Position numbers and translations under genes: made by a program. The notes beneath the pieces were generated by a model, which was not told the DNA's origin, did no database searches, and was given only the letters and a program-made list of their open reading frames with translations. Shown piece after piece: positions 42,391 through 51,483 of a stretch of DNA of 64,000 nt. Origin of the DNA: an uncultured Prevotellaceae bacterium (GTDB lineage: Bacteria > Bacteroidota > Bacteroidia > Bacteroidales > Bacteroidaceae); assembly GCA_946411565.1 (NCBI GenBank), contig CAMKEM010000007.1:1-64000 (forward strand), written 5' to 3'. Numbering within the stretch: the stretch's first letter is position 1; the number at the start of each line of letters is the position of its first letter.

Positions 42391-45300
42391 ATGAATAATA
42401 AATACATGAAGTGGGCTATCGGTGTAGTGCTCACTCCCTTCATCTTAATCGTGCTTCTTGCCGTGGCACTCTATATTCCACCTATTCAGAACTGGGCGGT
42501 AAAAACCGTTGCTGCCTATGCTTCTGAGGAGATGGGAATGGAGGTCAGCGTGGAGCGCGTTTGCCTTGTCTTCCCGCTCAATCTCGGGGTAGATGGCGTG
42601 AAGGTTATTCAGCAGAATGACTCTTTGCCTCAACGCAAGGATACTATAGCCGACCTGAAAAGGGCTGTGGTGGATGTGCAGTTGATGCCTCTTTTTGATA
42701 GTCAGGTGAATATCGACCAGCTTGACATCTATGAGCTGAAGATGAATACCGCCAACCTTGTGCATGAGGCAAGGGTGAAAGGTAGAGTAGGGGAGCTAAC
42801 GCTAAAAACGACCCCTAACCCCGACCCTTCCCCCGTGATGGGGAAGGGGGGAGTTCCCGCAAAAATTGACCTTGGGAAAGAGACGGTTGACCTTGCTAAG
42901 ATTTATCTTGCTGATGCGCATATAAACGTGGAGCTAAGCGATACTGTTCCTGAAGATACCACGAAGAGCGAGACATTCTGGAAGATAAGTGCCGAGGAAC
43001 TTTCCATCGAGAATTCTGATGCTACGATACACATGCCGGGCGATACGCTTCAGTTTAAGGCTGTGCTTGGTAAGGTGAGTGCAAAGAAGGGATTCTTCGA
43101 TTTGTTCAAGGGTGAGTATAGTCTCGCTTCTTTGGATTGGCAGAAAGGCGCGGTATATTATGATAATAACTTTGAGCCTCGCCTTAAAGGACTGGATGCT
43201 AATCATATAGCGCTAACGAATATCGGGCTGGGCATAGATTCCCTGCGCTTCCTTGCAGCCAAGGACTCGGTGAATGCCATGGAGATGAGTCTGAGGATAA
43301 GACAATGCCAGATGATGGAGAAATGTGGCATTGGAGTAAAATCCTTGACTGGAAATCTGGCTATGGATTCCCTGAAACTCACGACCGATTTTGATCTTGC
43401 CCTCAATCGTGATGTTAATGCCGATGTGGCAACCTCAACTTTGAAGGCAAATGCCATAGTTGACCTTAACGTGATGGATTCTATCAATCCTGGAAAGGTG
43501 TTTGTTGATGCAGATGCCTCTCTCGGAAGTGAGGATATACTGCTCGGTATGGGCATGGGCGATATGCCGAAATCGTTCATGGACCAATGGCCGCGGAAAC
43601 CACTTGCCATTAAGCTTTCTGCTAATGGTAATATGAATCGTGTGGATATCAAAAGTGCATACGCACAGCTTCCTGGGGCATTCCTCGTGAAGGCTGACGG
43701 ATATGCGGAGAAGTTCATGGATATCAGCAAACTAATATCCGATGTTCATCTTGATGCCCAGACCTATAACCTTGATTTCGTGAAGACTATGCTCGATAAG
43801 AGTACGGCGAAAATGATAAACATTCCTGCCGTTCATGCCGTTGCTGATGCGAAGATACGAGGTCAGGTATATGATATTGATTTTCGTGCTACCGAGGGCA
43901 AGGGCTCTGTTAGCGGAAAGGCAAACTTCAACGCAAAGGCAATGGCATACAAAGCCAATTTGAAGGCGGACGGATTGCATTTGGGGCACTTCGTGAAAGG
44001 CATGGGGCTTGGTGGCTTCACAGGCAAGGCTGATGTCACAGGCGTGGGAACTGATGTGTTCTCTCCTCGCACAAAGATAAACGCGAAGGCTTCCGTGACT
44101 AATTTTGCATATAGCAAGTGGAACCTCAACAATATGAACCTTGACGCAGATTTGTCGGGTGGTAAGGCTCATGCAACGGTTGTTTCAAGGAATCCTCTCC
44201 TTGACGGAACTATCGGTTTTGATGCCCTCTTGAGCAAGAATGTGGATGCTACGATAACCACGGAACTAAACAAGGCAGACCTCTATCGCCTCTATATCGC
44301 TGAGGCTCCATTGACCGTGGCCGGATGTGCCCATCTTGATATTGCCACAGATATGGACGAGCATTATAAGTTGCAGGGCAATATCAGCGACCTTACGATT
44401 ATCGACTCTGTGCAGACATATCGTCCGGATGATATGACCATCGACCTCCTTACACGCAAGGATACTACTCATGCTGTGGCAGATTGTGGAGACTTCCACT
44501 TGAAAGCCGACCTTAGTGGTGGATATAAGAAGCTGATGAAGGTGTCTGATGTGCTGATGGACGAACTTATGCGTCAATGGGATAAGCGTATCATTAGTGA
44601 GAAGGATATCCGTAGTAAGTTGCCACAAGGTAAGGTTTATCTCTCACTTGGTAGGGAGAATCCAGTGGCAGATGCCATGAAACGCTTTAATATAGACATC
44701 AAGCAGGTTCTTGCAGATTTCAGAATATCACCAGTTACAGGTATCAATGGTGAGATGACTATGGATACGCTCAAAACCGAGTCCTTGCAACTTGACAGGA
44801 TAAAGGCTGTCCTCACTTCTGATTCTGAACAGATCAGATATACTGTTGATGTAGAGAACGGCAAGGACAATCCGCAATATGTGTTCACAGCTCAGGCGAA
44901 GGGCTCTCTCTTGCCTAACGGAACTTCGGTTGACCTTACAATTAATGATGCCCGAAAGCAGAGAATCTTGGATTTAGGTGCTCTTGCCGTTATGGAAACG
45001 CGAGGTATCCGTATCTCGCTTGACGATAGGAAGCATGTGCTTGGATATAAACCGTTTAGCGTAAATTCTGATAACTATATCCTTTTCTCGCCAAATATGC
45101 GAGTTTCGGCAGACCTGAAACTGAAATCAGCCGATGGTATGGGTTTGCTGGTATATACGGATGATGATAATGTTGAGGCTTTGCAGGATATCACGCTATC
45201 TTTGCATAAGTTCAATCTTGCAGAGATTGTGTCTGTAATACCTTATATGCCTCAGATGGGTGGTATTATGGATGGTGACTTCCACGTTATCCAGACGCCG

Positions 45301-47226
45301 AAGGATCTGTCTGTTTCTTGTTCTGTGGAGTTCAAGGATCTCGTCTATGAAAACTGCGGTATGGGTAATATCGCTTCTGAGTTCGTGTATATGCCTATGG
45401 AAGACGGCTCTCATCATATTGACGGAATGCTGTTGAAGGATGGCGTGGAGGTGGCTACTGTTGTCGGTGGCTATAATCCAGAGGAGTATGTTGCGGAAGG
45501 TGGAGGTATTGACCTTGACGTGAATATGCAGAAACTGCCGTTGAACATTGCCAATGGCTTTGTGCCAGATCAGATTATAGGTCTTGAGGGTACTGGCGAA
45601 GGACAGCTCACGGTGCGTGGCTCTGTGTCAAAGCCTGTGGTTAATGGCGATATCTATCTTCAGGATGCTTCTCTCGTTTCTGTTCCTTACGGTATAACGA
45701 TGAAGTTTGATGATGATCCTGTTCGCATCACAGATTCAAAGCTCTTGCTTGAGAACTTCCAGATGTATGCCAACAACGAGCAACCACTCGTGATAAGAGG
45801 TGATATTGATTTCTCTGATCTCGACCATATCTGCATGAATATGCGTATGCGTGCAAGGGACTTCCTGCTTATTGATGCAAAGGAAACACGCCGCTCAGAG
45901 GCTTACGGCAAGGGCTATGTCAACTTCCTCGGAAGAATAACAGGCGAATTGTCAGAGTTGAAGGTTAGGGGAAATCTCACCGTGCTCTCAAAGAGTAACC
46001 TTTATTACATTCTTCGTGACTCGCCTATCACAACCGATAACCGCTTGAAGGAACTCGTTACCTTTACCGACCTTTCTGACGAGGAACCTTTGACCGTGAA
46101 TCGTCCAGAGGTGGATGGTATGTCGGTGGATCTTTCTGTTACCGTTCAGAAGGATGCCCACGTTACTTGTTGGCTGAACACCAACCACACCAACTATCTT
46201 GACATACTTGGTGAGGGCGCTTTGAGAATGAGGTATCTGGGTGGTGATATCAATATGACAGGTAGATATACTATCTCTACTGGTGAGATGAAATACTCTT
46301 TGCCTGTTATTCCGTTGAAGACCTTTAATATAAAGGAAGGATCATATATCGAGTTTACGGGCGATATGATGAACCCACGACTGAGCATCACGGCTGTTGA
46401 GGAGAACAAGACAACTGTTGATTTTGGTGATACAAAGCAGTCTGTCACCTTTAACTGTGGCGTTGTGCTTTCGAAGACGCTTCAGGACATGGGACTTGAA
46501 TTTATCATCGATGCTCTGGATAACTCTACGGTTAGCGATGAACTGAAGACAAAATCACTTGAGGAACGTGGTAAACTTGCTGTCACGATGCTCACAACGG
46601 GTATGTATCTCTCTGAGAACAACACTTCGAGCTTCACTATGAACTCGGCTCTCAGTTCGTTCTTGCAACAGGAAATAAACCAGATAGCAGGCTCTGCTCT
46701 TCGCACTCTCGACCTCTCCGTGAATATGGAGAATAACTCTGACGAGACTGGTAAGATGCACACCGACTATACGTTTAAGTTCGCAAAGCGTTTCTGGAAC
46801 AATCGTCTATCTATTGCTATTGGTGGTAAGATTGCGACTGGTCAGGATGCAAGTGGTCAGAACAACACGTTCTTCGACAACGTGGAGCTTCAATATCGCA
46901 CCTCTGCCACCTCTAACCAATACTTGCAGATGTTCTATAAGGCAAAGGTCTATGACTATCTCGAAGGCTATGCCGACCAGTATGGTGCAGGTTATATGTG
47001 GAAGCGTAAGTTGCAGAATTTCAGGGATATCTTCCAATTCGGAGATCAGAATCTTGAAATGAGAAGAAGGATGTTAAATCCTAATGGAGCGACCCCTAAC
47101 CCCAACCCTTCCCCCGTGATGGGGAAGGGAGCCAGAGACCGACAAGGAGAAGTGAATGGCGTGAAGTTCGGAGTTGATAGTGTAAAAGTGGATAGCACAA
47201 AGGTGAAATTTGAAGGAGTAAAGTAG
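42391..47226 (+). CDS. TamB-like AsmA-family envelope protein
   Basis: The ATG at 42391 (MNNKYMKWAIGVVL) is chosen over the frame start at 42346, which lies in the conserved leader. The 1611-residue product has one N-terminal membrane anchor (about 8-28), a long beta-rich periplasmic body of AsmA-like and repeated beta segments, and a C-terminal DUF490/TamB domain (around 1100-1570). TamB proteins span the periplasm as a groove and move phospholipid or help insert outer membrane proteins. The BamA/TamA-like gene follows within 15 bp, the usual partner. Two copies of a repeat-coded peptide, TPNPDPSPVMGKG at 141-153 and TPNPNPSPVMGKG at 1568-1580, lie in frame. Confidence 0.88.
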   Translation: MNNKYMKWAIGVVLTPFILIVLLAVALYIPPIQNWAVKTVAAYASEEMGMEVSVERVCLVFPLNLGVDGVKVIQQNDSLPQRKDTIADLKRAVVDVQLMPLFDSQVNIDQLDIYELKMNTANLVHEARVKGRVGELTLKTTPNPDPSPVMGKGGVPAKIDLGKETVDLAKIYLADAHINVELSDTVPEDTTKSETFWKISAEELSIENSDATIHMPGDTLQFKAVLGKVSAKKGFFDLFKGEYSLASLDWQKGAVYYDNNFEPRLKGLDANHIALTNIGLGIDSLRFLAAKDSVNAMEMSLRIRQCQMMEKCGIGVKSLTGNLAMDSLKLTTDFDLALNRDVNADVATSTLKANAIVDLNVMDSINPGKVFVDADASLGSEDILLGMGMGDMPKSFMDQWPRKPLAIKLSANGNMNRVDIKSAYAQLPGAFLVKADGYAEKFMDISKLISDVHLDAQTYNLDFVKTMLDKSTAKMINIPAVHAVADAKIRGQVYDIDFRATEGKGSVSGKANFNAKAMAYKANLKADGLHLGHFVKGMGLGGFTGKADVTGVGTDVFSPRTKINAKASVTNFAYSKWNLNNMNLDADLSGGKAHATVVSRNPLLDGTIGFDALLSKNVDATITTELNKADLYRLYIAEAPLTVAGCAHLDIATDMDEHYKLQGNISDLTIIDSVQTYRPDDMTIDLLTRKDTTHAVADCGDFHLKADLSGGYKKLMKVSDVLMDELMRQWDKRIISEKDIRSKLPQGKVYLSLGRENPVADAMKRFNIDIKQVLADFRISPVTGINGEMTMDTLKTESLQLDRIKAVLTSDSEQIRYTVDVENGKDNPQYVFTAQAKGSLLPNGTSVDLTINDARKQRILDLGALAVMETRGIRISLDDRKHVLGYKPFSVNSDNYILFSPNMRVSADLKLKSADGMGLLVYTDDDNVEALQDITLSLHKFNLAEIVSVIPYMPQMGGIMDGDFHVIQTPKDLSVSCSVEFKDLVYENCGMGNIASEFVYMPMEDGSHHIDGMLLKDGVEVATVVGGYNPEEYVAEGGGIDLDVNMQKLPLNIANGFVPDQIIGLEGTGEGQLTVRGSVSKPVVNGDIYLQDASLVSVPYGITMKFDDDPVRITDSKLLLENFQMYANNEQPLVIRGDIDFSDLDHICMNMRMRARDFLLIDAKETRRSEAYGKGYVNFLGRITGELSELKVRGNLTVLSKSNLYYILRDSPITTDNRLKELVTFTDLSDEEPLTVNRPEVDGMSVDLSVTVQKDAHVTCWLNTNHTNYLDILGEGALRMRYLGGDINMTGRYTISTGEMKYSLPVIPLKTFNIKEGSYIEFTGDMMNPRLSITAVEENKTTVDFGDTKQSVTFNCGVVLSKTLQDMGLEFIIDALDNSTVSDELKTKSLEERGKLAVTMLTTGMYLSENNTSSFTMNSALSSFLQQEINQIAGSALRTLDLSVNMENNSDETGKMHTDYTFKFAKRFWNNRLSIAIGGKIATGQDASGQNNTFFDNVELQYRTSATSNQYLQMFYKAKVYDYLEGYADQYGAGYMWKRKLQNFRDIFQFGDQNLEMRRRMLNPNGATPNPNPSPVMGKGARDRQGEVNGVKFGVDSVKVDSTKVKFEGVK
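42811..42850 (+). repeat. Palindromic repeat inside TamB, 5' copy
   Basis: ACCCCTAACCCCGACCCTTC then CCCCGTGATGGGGAAGGGGG, inserted in frame and read as TPNPDPSPVMGKGG. Compare 3035 and 47092. Confidence 0.9.
47092..47130 (+). repeat. Palindromic repeat inside TamB, 3' copy
   Basis: ACCCCTAACCCCAACCCTTC then CCCCGTGATGGGGAAGGGA. Same orientation and same reading frame as the 42811 copy, so the same peptide is encoded. It lies in the C-terminal tail of TamB, where extra residues should be tolerated. Confidence 0.9.
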
Positions 47227-47239
47227 ATCGTTGATTCAA

Positions 47240-49714
47240 ATGAATAATATTTGGAAATATATAGAACGTTTTTTAGGGGCTCTTATTAACTTTCCCCTTC
47301 GCCTTCCTACTCCCTTCCCCATCACGGGGGAAGGGTTGGGGTTAGGGGTCCTTTTTCTCCTTCTCTCCTCCTGCTCCACCCACCTTGAGCCGGGCGAACA
47401 GTTATTCACAGGCCTTAAGCCTATCGACTATCAGAATCACGATAATAGCGAGCATTTCACCACTACTCAGGCAGAACTTGAGGCGGCTCTTGCAACTGCC
47501 CCTAATGGTGCTTTGTTCGGTTCTTCATACTATCGCACCATTCCTTACGCCCTCTGGATTCATAATGCCTGTGAGGGCAAGGAGGGTAGTGTGGCTAAAT
47601 GGATTGGCAGAACATTCGGTAAACCGCCTGTATTGATGGGCAACGTGAACCCAGAGTTGCGAGTTTCGGTTGCTGAGAACGTGCTCCAGAATCATGGCTA
47701 TTTCCGTGGAAATGTGGATTATGATATTATCTATGGCAAGGCAAAGACCACAAAAACAGATACCGTGGCACGTCCGCGAACTGCAAAGATTGCCTATACC
47801 GTGGATATGGGACCACTATACACTATTGATACAATAAGCTATCATCATTTTCCGCAGGATGCCATGAACCTTATCCAGTCGTCAAAGCCTGCGATAAAGC
47901 CTGGCGATGCCTTTGATGTTGCGGCTCTTGATGCTGAACGTAGTCGTATAACTGATTTGTTCCATAATAACGGATATTACTATTATAATCAGTCATATAC
48001 GTCTTATCTTGCTGATACCGTTAAGGTTCCTGGTAAGGTGCAGTTACAGGTTCACATGGCTGATTCTCTTCCTGAGGAGGCTACCCAGAAGTGGGTTATA
48101 GGCAAGGTAGATGTAAATATCCGTCGTCAGAATCAGGAACAGCTCACAGATACTACACAGAGGCGTAGTGTAACCTTGCATTATCATGGAAAGAACTCAC
48201 CTATCCGTGGTCGTGTGATACTTGCCGATGTGCGTTTGCGCCCTAATATGTTCTATTCACAGTCAAAGTACGACGAGTCAATGGAGCGTCTTCTCGGAAA
48301 GGGTGTTTATTCCACTTCTACGATTGAGTTTAAGAAAGAACTTAACCCTGACGGTACGGTGAAGGTTATGCCTGATAACGAGAAGTCGGTTACTCGTGAA
48401 GGAGAGGATTGTCGTGGAGCTGGAGTTCTTGATATGACTATCAATTGCGTTCTTGATAAGCCATACGATGTTACCCTTCAGGCTAACTATCATGGTAATG
48501 AGCAGGGTAGGATGGGACCTGGTGTAAGTCTCGGATTTGCCAAGCGTAATGCCTTCCGTGGTGGTGAGGTGCTGGGCTTTAACTTGTCGGGAAATTACGA
48601 GTTCCAGACTCGTGGCACTAATGAGGACAATAGTGCAAACTATGAAATCAAGGGCGACTTGACGCTTACCTTCCCTCGCTTGCTCGTGCCAAGTTCGCAG
48701 AAGAAACGTCGTCGTTGGCAGACCACCCCTACCACAATAATAAGTGTGGCTCGTGAGACTATTAACAAGAGTGGTTTCTTCAGAAGGCATATTCTCTCGG
48801 CTGAAATGGCATATACATTCCAGCCTACTAAGCAGACAGTACATCAATTCTCACCATTAATCGTGGAGTATGATAGACTTGCGGAAGTGTCAGAAAACTA
48901 TAAGGATAAGGTGGATGAGTCGCCTGTTTTGAAGGCTACGCTGAAAGATCATTTCCTTACAAAGATGAAGTATAGCCATAAATATACTTCGCCTGTGAAT
49001 TTCCGTAATCCTATCTATGTGTCGGCTACGGTTACAGAGGCTTCAAACCTCCTCACGCTCGGCTATGACCTTCTTGGCATGAAGAAGAAGGAGGCTTTCA
49101 AGACTCCTATCGCGCGTTTCGTGAAGCTGGATGTTGATTATCGAAAGACATGGATGATAGATGAGTTCTCATCTGTTGTGGTTCATGCCCAGTTTGGAAT
49201 AATGAAGTGTCTGGGCGATTCCGCTACAGCCCCTTATTCTGAGTATTATTATGTGGGTGGTGCTAACTCGCTTAGGGCATTTTCTGCAAGATCCGTAGGT
49301 CCAGGAAGATCATACAATCCTAATACGAGGTATCATTATGTTAGTAATGTGGGCGATATGAAGTGTCTCTTCAATCTTGAATATCGTCCTCGTCTGTTCG
49401 GTTCTTTGTATGGTGCTCTGTTCTTGGATGCAGGAAATGTATGGGCATTCGAGAATCAGGAAAGGACAGAGGCAGATCCTGACTATAAGTATCTTGGTAA
49501 TGGTTTGGATCGTAAGTTTAGCGGGAGTAAGTTCCTCACGGACTTTGCCGTAGGTGCAGGTGTCGGTATCAGATACGACCTTGATTTCTTTGTGCTCCGA
49601 CTTGACTGGGGCTTCGTTCTCCATGATCCGAGCAGTCAGAAGAGCGGATATTTCAATTTCCCAGGATTCTCCAAAGGACAATGCCTTAACTTCGCTATTG
49701 GATATCCGTTCTAA
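47240..49714 (+). CDS. BamA/TamA-family outer membrane protein, lipoprotein-like
   Basis: The ATG at 47240 is chosen; a TTG at 47231 is in frame. The product is 824 residues: a signal region, POTRA-type segments (from about 110, for example YDIIYGKAKTTKTDTVARPR and ITDLFHNNGYYYYNQS) and a C-terminal Omp85 beta-barrel (GGANSLRAFSARSVGPG, ending LNFAIGYPF). Omp85 proteins insert or export proteins at the outer membrane. A lipobox SSC at Cys45 suggests lipid attachment. The repeat tract at 47309-47351 (inverted copy) codes PTPFPITGEGLGLGV in the signal region. TamB is directly upstream. The cargo is not known. Confidence 0.88.
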   Translation: MNNIWKYIERFLGALINFPLRLPTPFPITGEGLGLGVLFLLLSSCSTHLEPGEQLFTGLKPIDYQNHDNSEHFTTTQAELEAALATAPNGALFGSSYYRTIPYALWIHNACEGKEGSVAKWIGRTFGKPPVLMGNVNPELRVSVAENVLQNHGYFRGNVDYDIIYGKAKTTKTDTVARPRTAKIAYTVDMGPLYTIDTISYHHFPQDAMNLIQSSKPAIKPGDAFDVAALDAERSRITDLFHNNGYYYYNQSYTSYLADTVKVPGKVQLQVHMADSLPEEATQKWVIGKVDVNIRRQNQEQLTDTTQRRSVTLHYHGKNSPIRGRVILADVRLRPNMFYSQSKYDESMERLLGKGVYSTSTIEFKKELNPDGTVKVMPDNEKSVTREGEDCRGAGVLDMTINCVLDKPYDVTLQANYHGNEQGRMGPGVSLGFAKRNAFRGGEVLGFNLSGNYEFQTRGTNEDNSANYEIKGDLTLTFPRLLVPSSQKKRRRWQTTPTTIISVARETINKSGFFRRHILSAEMAYTFQPTKQTVHQFSPLIVEYDRLAEVSENYKDKVDESPVLKATLKDHFLTKMKYSHKYTSPVNFRNPIYVSATVTEASNLLTLGYDLLGMKKKEAFKTPIARFVKLDVDYRKTWMIDEFSSVVVHAQFGIMKCLGDSATAPYSEYYYVGGANSLRAFSARSVGPGRSYNPNTRYHYVSNVGDMKCLFNLEYRPRLFGSLYGALFLDAGNVWAFENQERTEADPDYKYLGNGLDRKFSGSKFLTDFAVGAGVGIRYDLDFFVLRLDWGFVLHDPSSQKSGYFNFPGFSKGQCLNFAIGYPF
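47309..47351 (-). repeat. Palindromic repeat inside the BamA-like signal region
   Basis: The inverse of the 42811 element (CCCCATCACGGGGGAAGGGT then TGGGGTTAGGGGTCC). It is read in frame and sits just before the hydrophobic part of the signal peptide. Confidence 0.88.
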
Positions 49715-49728
49715 GGATAACGTGAGCT

Positions 49729-49862
49729 AAAATTAATGCGAGATTAATGTGTTATTGGTGGTAATTAACGTTAGTTCGACGAAAATTAAACGCTTGCGCT
49801 TTTCTTTGCAACATTAATTAAGACGTGAATTAAAACATTAATTAACGTTAGTTCGACGAAAA
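49729..49862. repeat. AATTAACGTTAGTTCGACGAAAA direct repeat region
   Basis: A 23-bp sequence occurs at 49763-49785 and 49840-49862, 77 bp apart (core AATTAACGTTAGTTCGA). The preceding AATTAATGCGAGATTAATG relates to 28259-28279. An inverted copy of the core is at 20640-20656. Confidence 0.85.
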
Positions 49863-50085
49863 ACCTGAAAGGGTGACATAGCTTAGGATAGGGTATAACC
49901 CTGTCGCAATCAGGCCAATCCCCCCAAAAGTCCTGTAAGGACGACATATTTTCATATCAATCGCACCCGCATTATATGGAATTATGTCGCACCTACGGCG
50001 CTCTAGAATGTGGTGGGTATTATCGATGATAGGGTTGCACCCTAATCCTAAGCTATGTCACCCCTTCAGGGTTTTCATCGAATTC
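49850..50085. repeat. Large inverted repeat with about 50-bp arms
   Basis: Left arm 49850-49901 (TGAAAGGGTGACATAGCTTA and flanks) mirrors the right arm 50025-50085 (TAAGCTATGTCACCCCTTCA and flanks) with few differences. The middle holds a GTCCT/AGGAC hairpin and AATTATGTCGCACCTACGGC, words common to Bacteroidetes intergenic repeats. No gene is seen between 49715 and 50372. Confidence 0.85.
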
Positions 50086-50158
50086 ACGTTATATTATGTT
50101 TTTCGCCTTTTTATCCTCTTTTCCCTTGTGGGTTCGTTATGACTCCTATGTGAAAAGG

Positions 50159-50222
50159 AACCAAACTCGGTGAAGGTCCGTTCTGAGAGCGGACATAGAG
50201 CGGAGTTTCACCGAGTTTGGTT
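50159..50222. repeat. Hairpin repeat, copy 2 (AACCAAACTCGGTGAA)
   Basis: AACCAAACTCGGTGAA (50159-50174) pairs perfectly with TTCACCGAGTTTGGTT (50207-50222). It is a close copy of the element at 40484. Confidence 0.88.
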
Positions 50223-50306
50223 AGGAGGATGAACGGAGGGAGAACGGAAGCATGACGATTTATTTCAAGAAATTAGGGACAATGTTTGTTATTACTTTAA
50301 TTAAAA

Positions 50307-50338
50307 TTTGTGTAGGTTAAAAAAAAGTTGTAATTTTG
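50307..50338 (+). promoter_or_regulatory. Promoter for the sugar nucleotidyltransferase gene
   Basis: TTTG (50307-50310), 20 bp, TAATTTTG (50331-50338): full consensus. The start codon is 34 bp downstream of the -7 box. Confidence 0.85.
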
Positions 50339-50372
50339 TGGCGAAAATCGAAAATAACAAAAAACAATATTT

Positions 50373-51296
50373 ATGAAGCCAACTCTTTTTCTCCTTGCTG
50401 CTGGTATGGGAAGCCGTTATGGCGGCTTGAAGCAGCTTGACGGTCTGGGCCCTAACGGCGAGACCATTATGGACTATAGTATATATGATGCTATCGAGGC
50501 CGGTTTCGGCAAGATAGTATGGGTTATCCGTAAGGATTTCGAAGAGCAGTTCCGCAAGCAGATCCTCGCAAAGTACGAGGGTAAGGTGAAGTGCGAGCTC
50601 TGTTTCCAGGGTATTGACGCTTTGCCAGAGGGATTCTCTGTACCAGAAGGTCGTGAGAAGCCTTGGGGTACTAACCATGCTGTGCTCATGGGTAAGGATG
50701 TTATCAAGGAGCCTTTCTGCGTAATCAACTGCGACGACTTCTACAACCGTGATGCTTTCAAGGTAATCGGCAAGTTCCTTGCTGATCTTCCAGAGGGCGC
50801 TAAGGGACAGTATGCTATGGTTGGTTTCCGCGTAGGCAACACATTGAGCGAGAACGGTACAGTTAGCCGTGGTGTTTGCTCAAAGGACGAGAACGGTAAC
50901 CTCACAACTTGCGTTGAGCGCACAAAGATTGCTCGTCTTGAGGACGGTACTGTTGCTTATCGTGCTGACAACAAGGAAGATGGTGAGTGGGTTCGCGTAG
51001 ATGAGACTGCTCCTGTAAGTATGAATATGTGGGGCTTCACTCCTGATTACTTCGAGTATTCTGAGGAGTATTTCAAGGAGTTCCTTTCTGATGAGGCTAA
51101 CATCAAGAACCTCAAGTCAGAGTTCTTCATTCCTTTGATGGTGAATAAGCTCATCAACGATGGCACAGCTACATGTAAGGTGCTCGACACAACAAGTAAG
51201 TGGTTTGGCGTAACTTATTCAGAGGATCGTCCTGATACCGTAGCTCGCATCGCGAAGCTTGTTGAGGAGGGAGTTTATCCAGAGAAGTTGTTTTAA
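50373..51296 (+). CDS. Sugar-phosphate nucleotidyltransferase
   Basis: A 307-residue NTP-transferase. The N-terminal LAAGMGSRYGGLKQLDGLGPNG is the nucleotide-binding signature, and NCDDFYNRDAF holds the metal-binding Asp. The fold is that of glucose-1-phosphate uridylyl/thymidylyltransferases (PF00483), but it lacks the left-handed helix repeats of GlmU. It would activate a sugar 1-phosphate with a nucleotide in the cytoplasm; which sugar is not clear. It has its own promoter and a codon choice that suggests good expression. Confidence 0.85.
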   Translation: MKPTLFLLAAGMGSRYGGLKQLDGLGPNGETIMDYSIYDAIEAGFGKIVWVIRKDFEEQFRKQILAKYEGKVKCELCFQGIDALPEGFSVPEGREKPWGTNHAVLMGKDVIKEPFCVINCDDFYNRDAFKVIGKFLADLPEGAKGQYAMVGFRVGNTLSENGTVSRGVCSKDENGNLTTCVERTKIARLEDGTVAYRADNKEDGEWVRVDETAPVSMNMWGFTPDYFEYSEEYFKEFLSDEANIKNLKSEFFIPLMVNKLINDGTATCKVLDTTSKWFGVTYSEDRPDTVARIAKLVEEGVYPEKLF

Positions 51297-51310
51297 GAAA
51301 AGAACTAACA

Positions 51311-51466
51311 GCCCCTCACCCGTCCTACGGACACCCTCTCCCCCAAGGGGCGAGGGGTAAGTTAGTAATGAAACCTTATGGGGATTCCTCACAAGCGATA
51401 AAATGTAACTCGAACCTCGCCCCTTGGGGAGAGGATGCCCGTAGGGCAGGTGAGGGGCCTAGGTGA
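51311..51466. repeat. Composite repeat with inverted arms and a 32-codon frame
   Basis: Arms 51311-51352 and 51418-51458 are approximate reverse complements (about 42 bp). Between them are TAAGTTAGTAA and a segment matching the GH9 5' end. From the ATG at 51368 a frame of 32 codons reads through LAPWGEDARRAGEG and stops at 51466; GH9 residues 13-29 read LAPSWGKDARRAGKG. The frame is probably part of the element, not a gene. Confidence 0.85.
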
Positions 51467-51483
51467 GGGGCTATTTTTCTTAT

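Noticed and set aside
51368..51466. A 32-codon gene before nrnA
   Set aside because: Its sequence matches the repeat part of GH9, so it belongs to the dispersed element.
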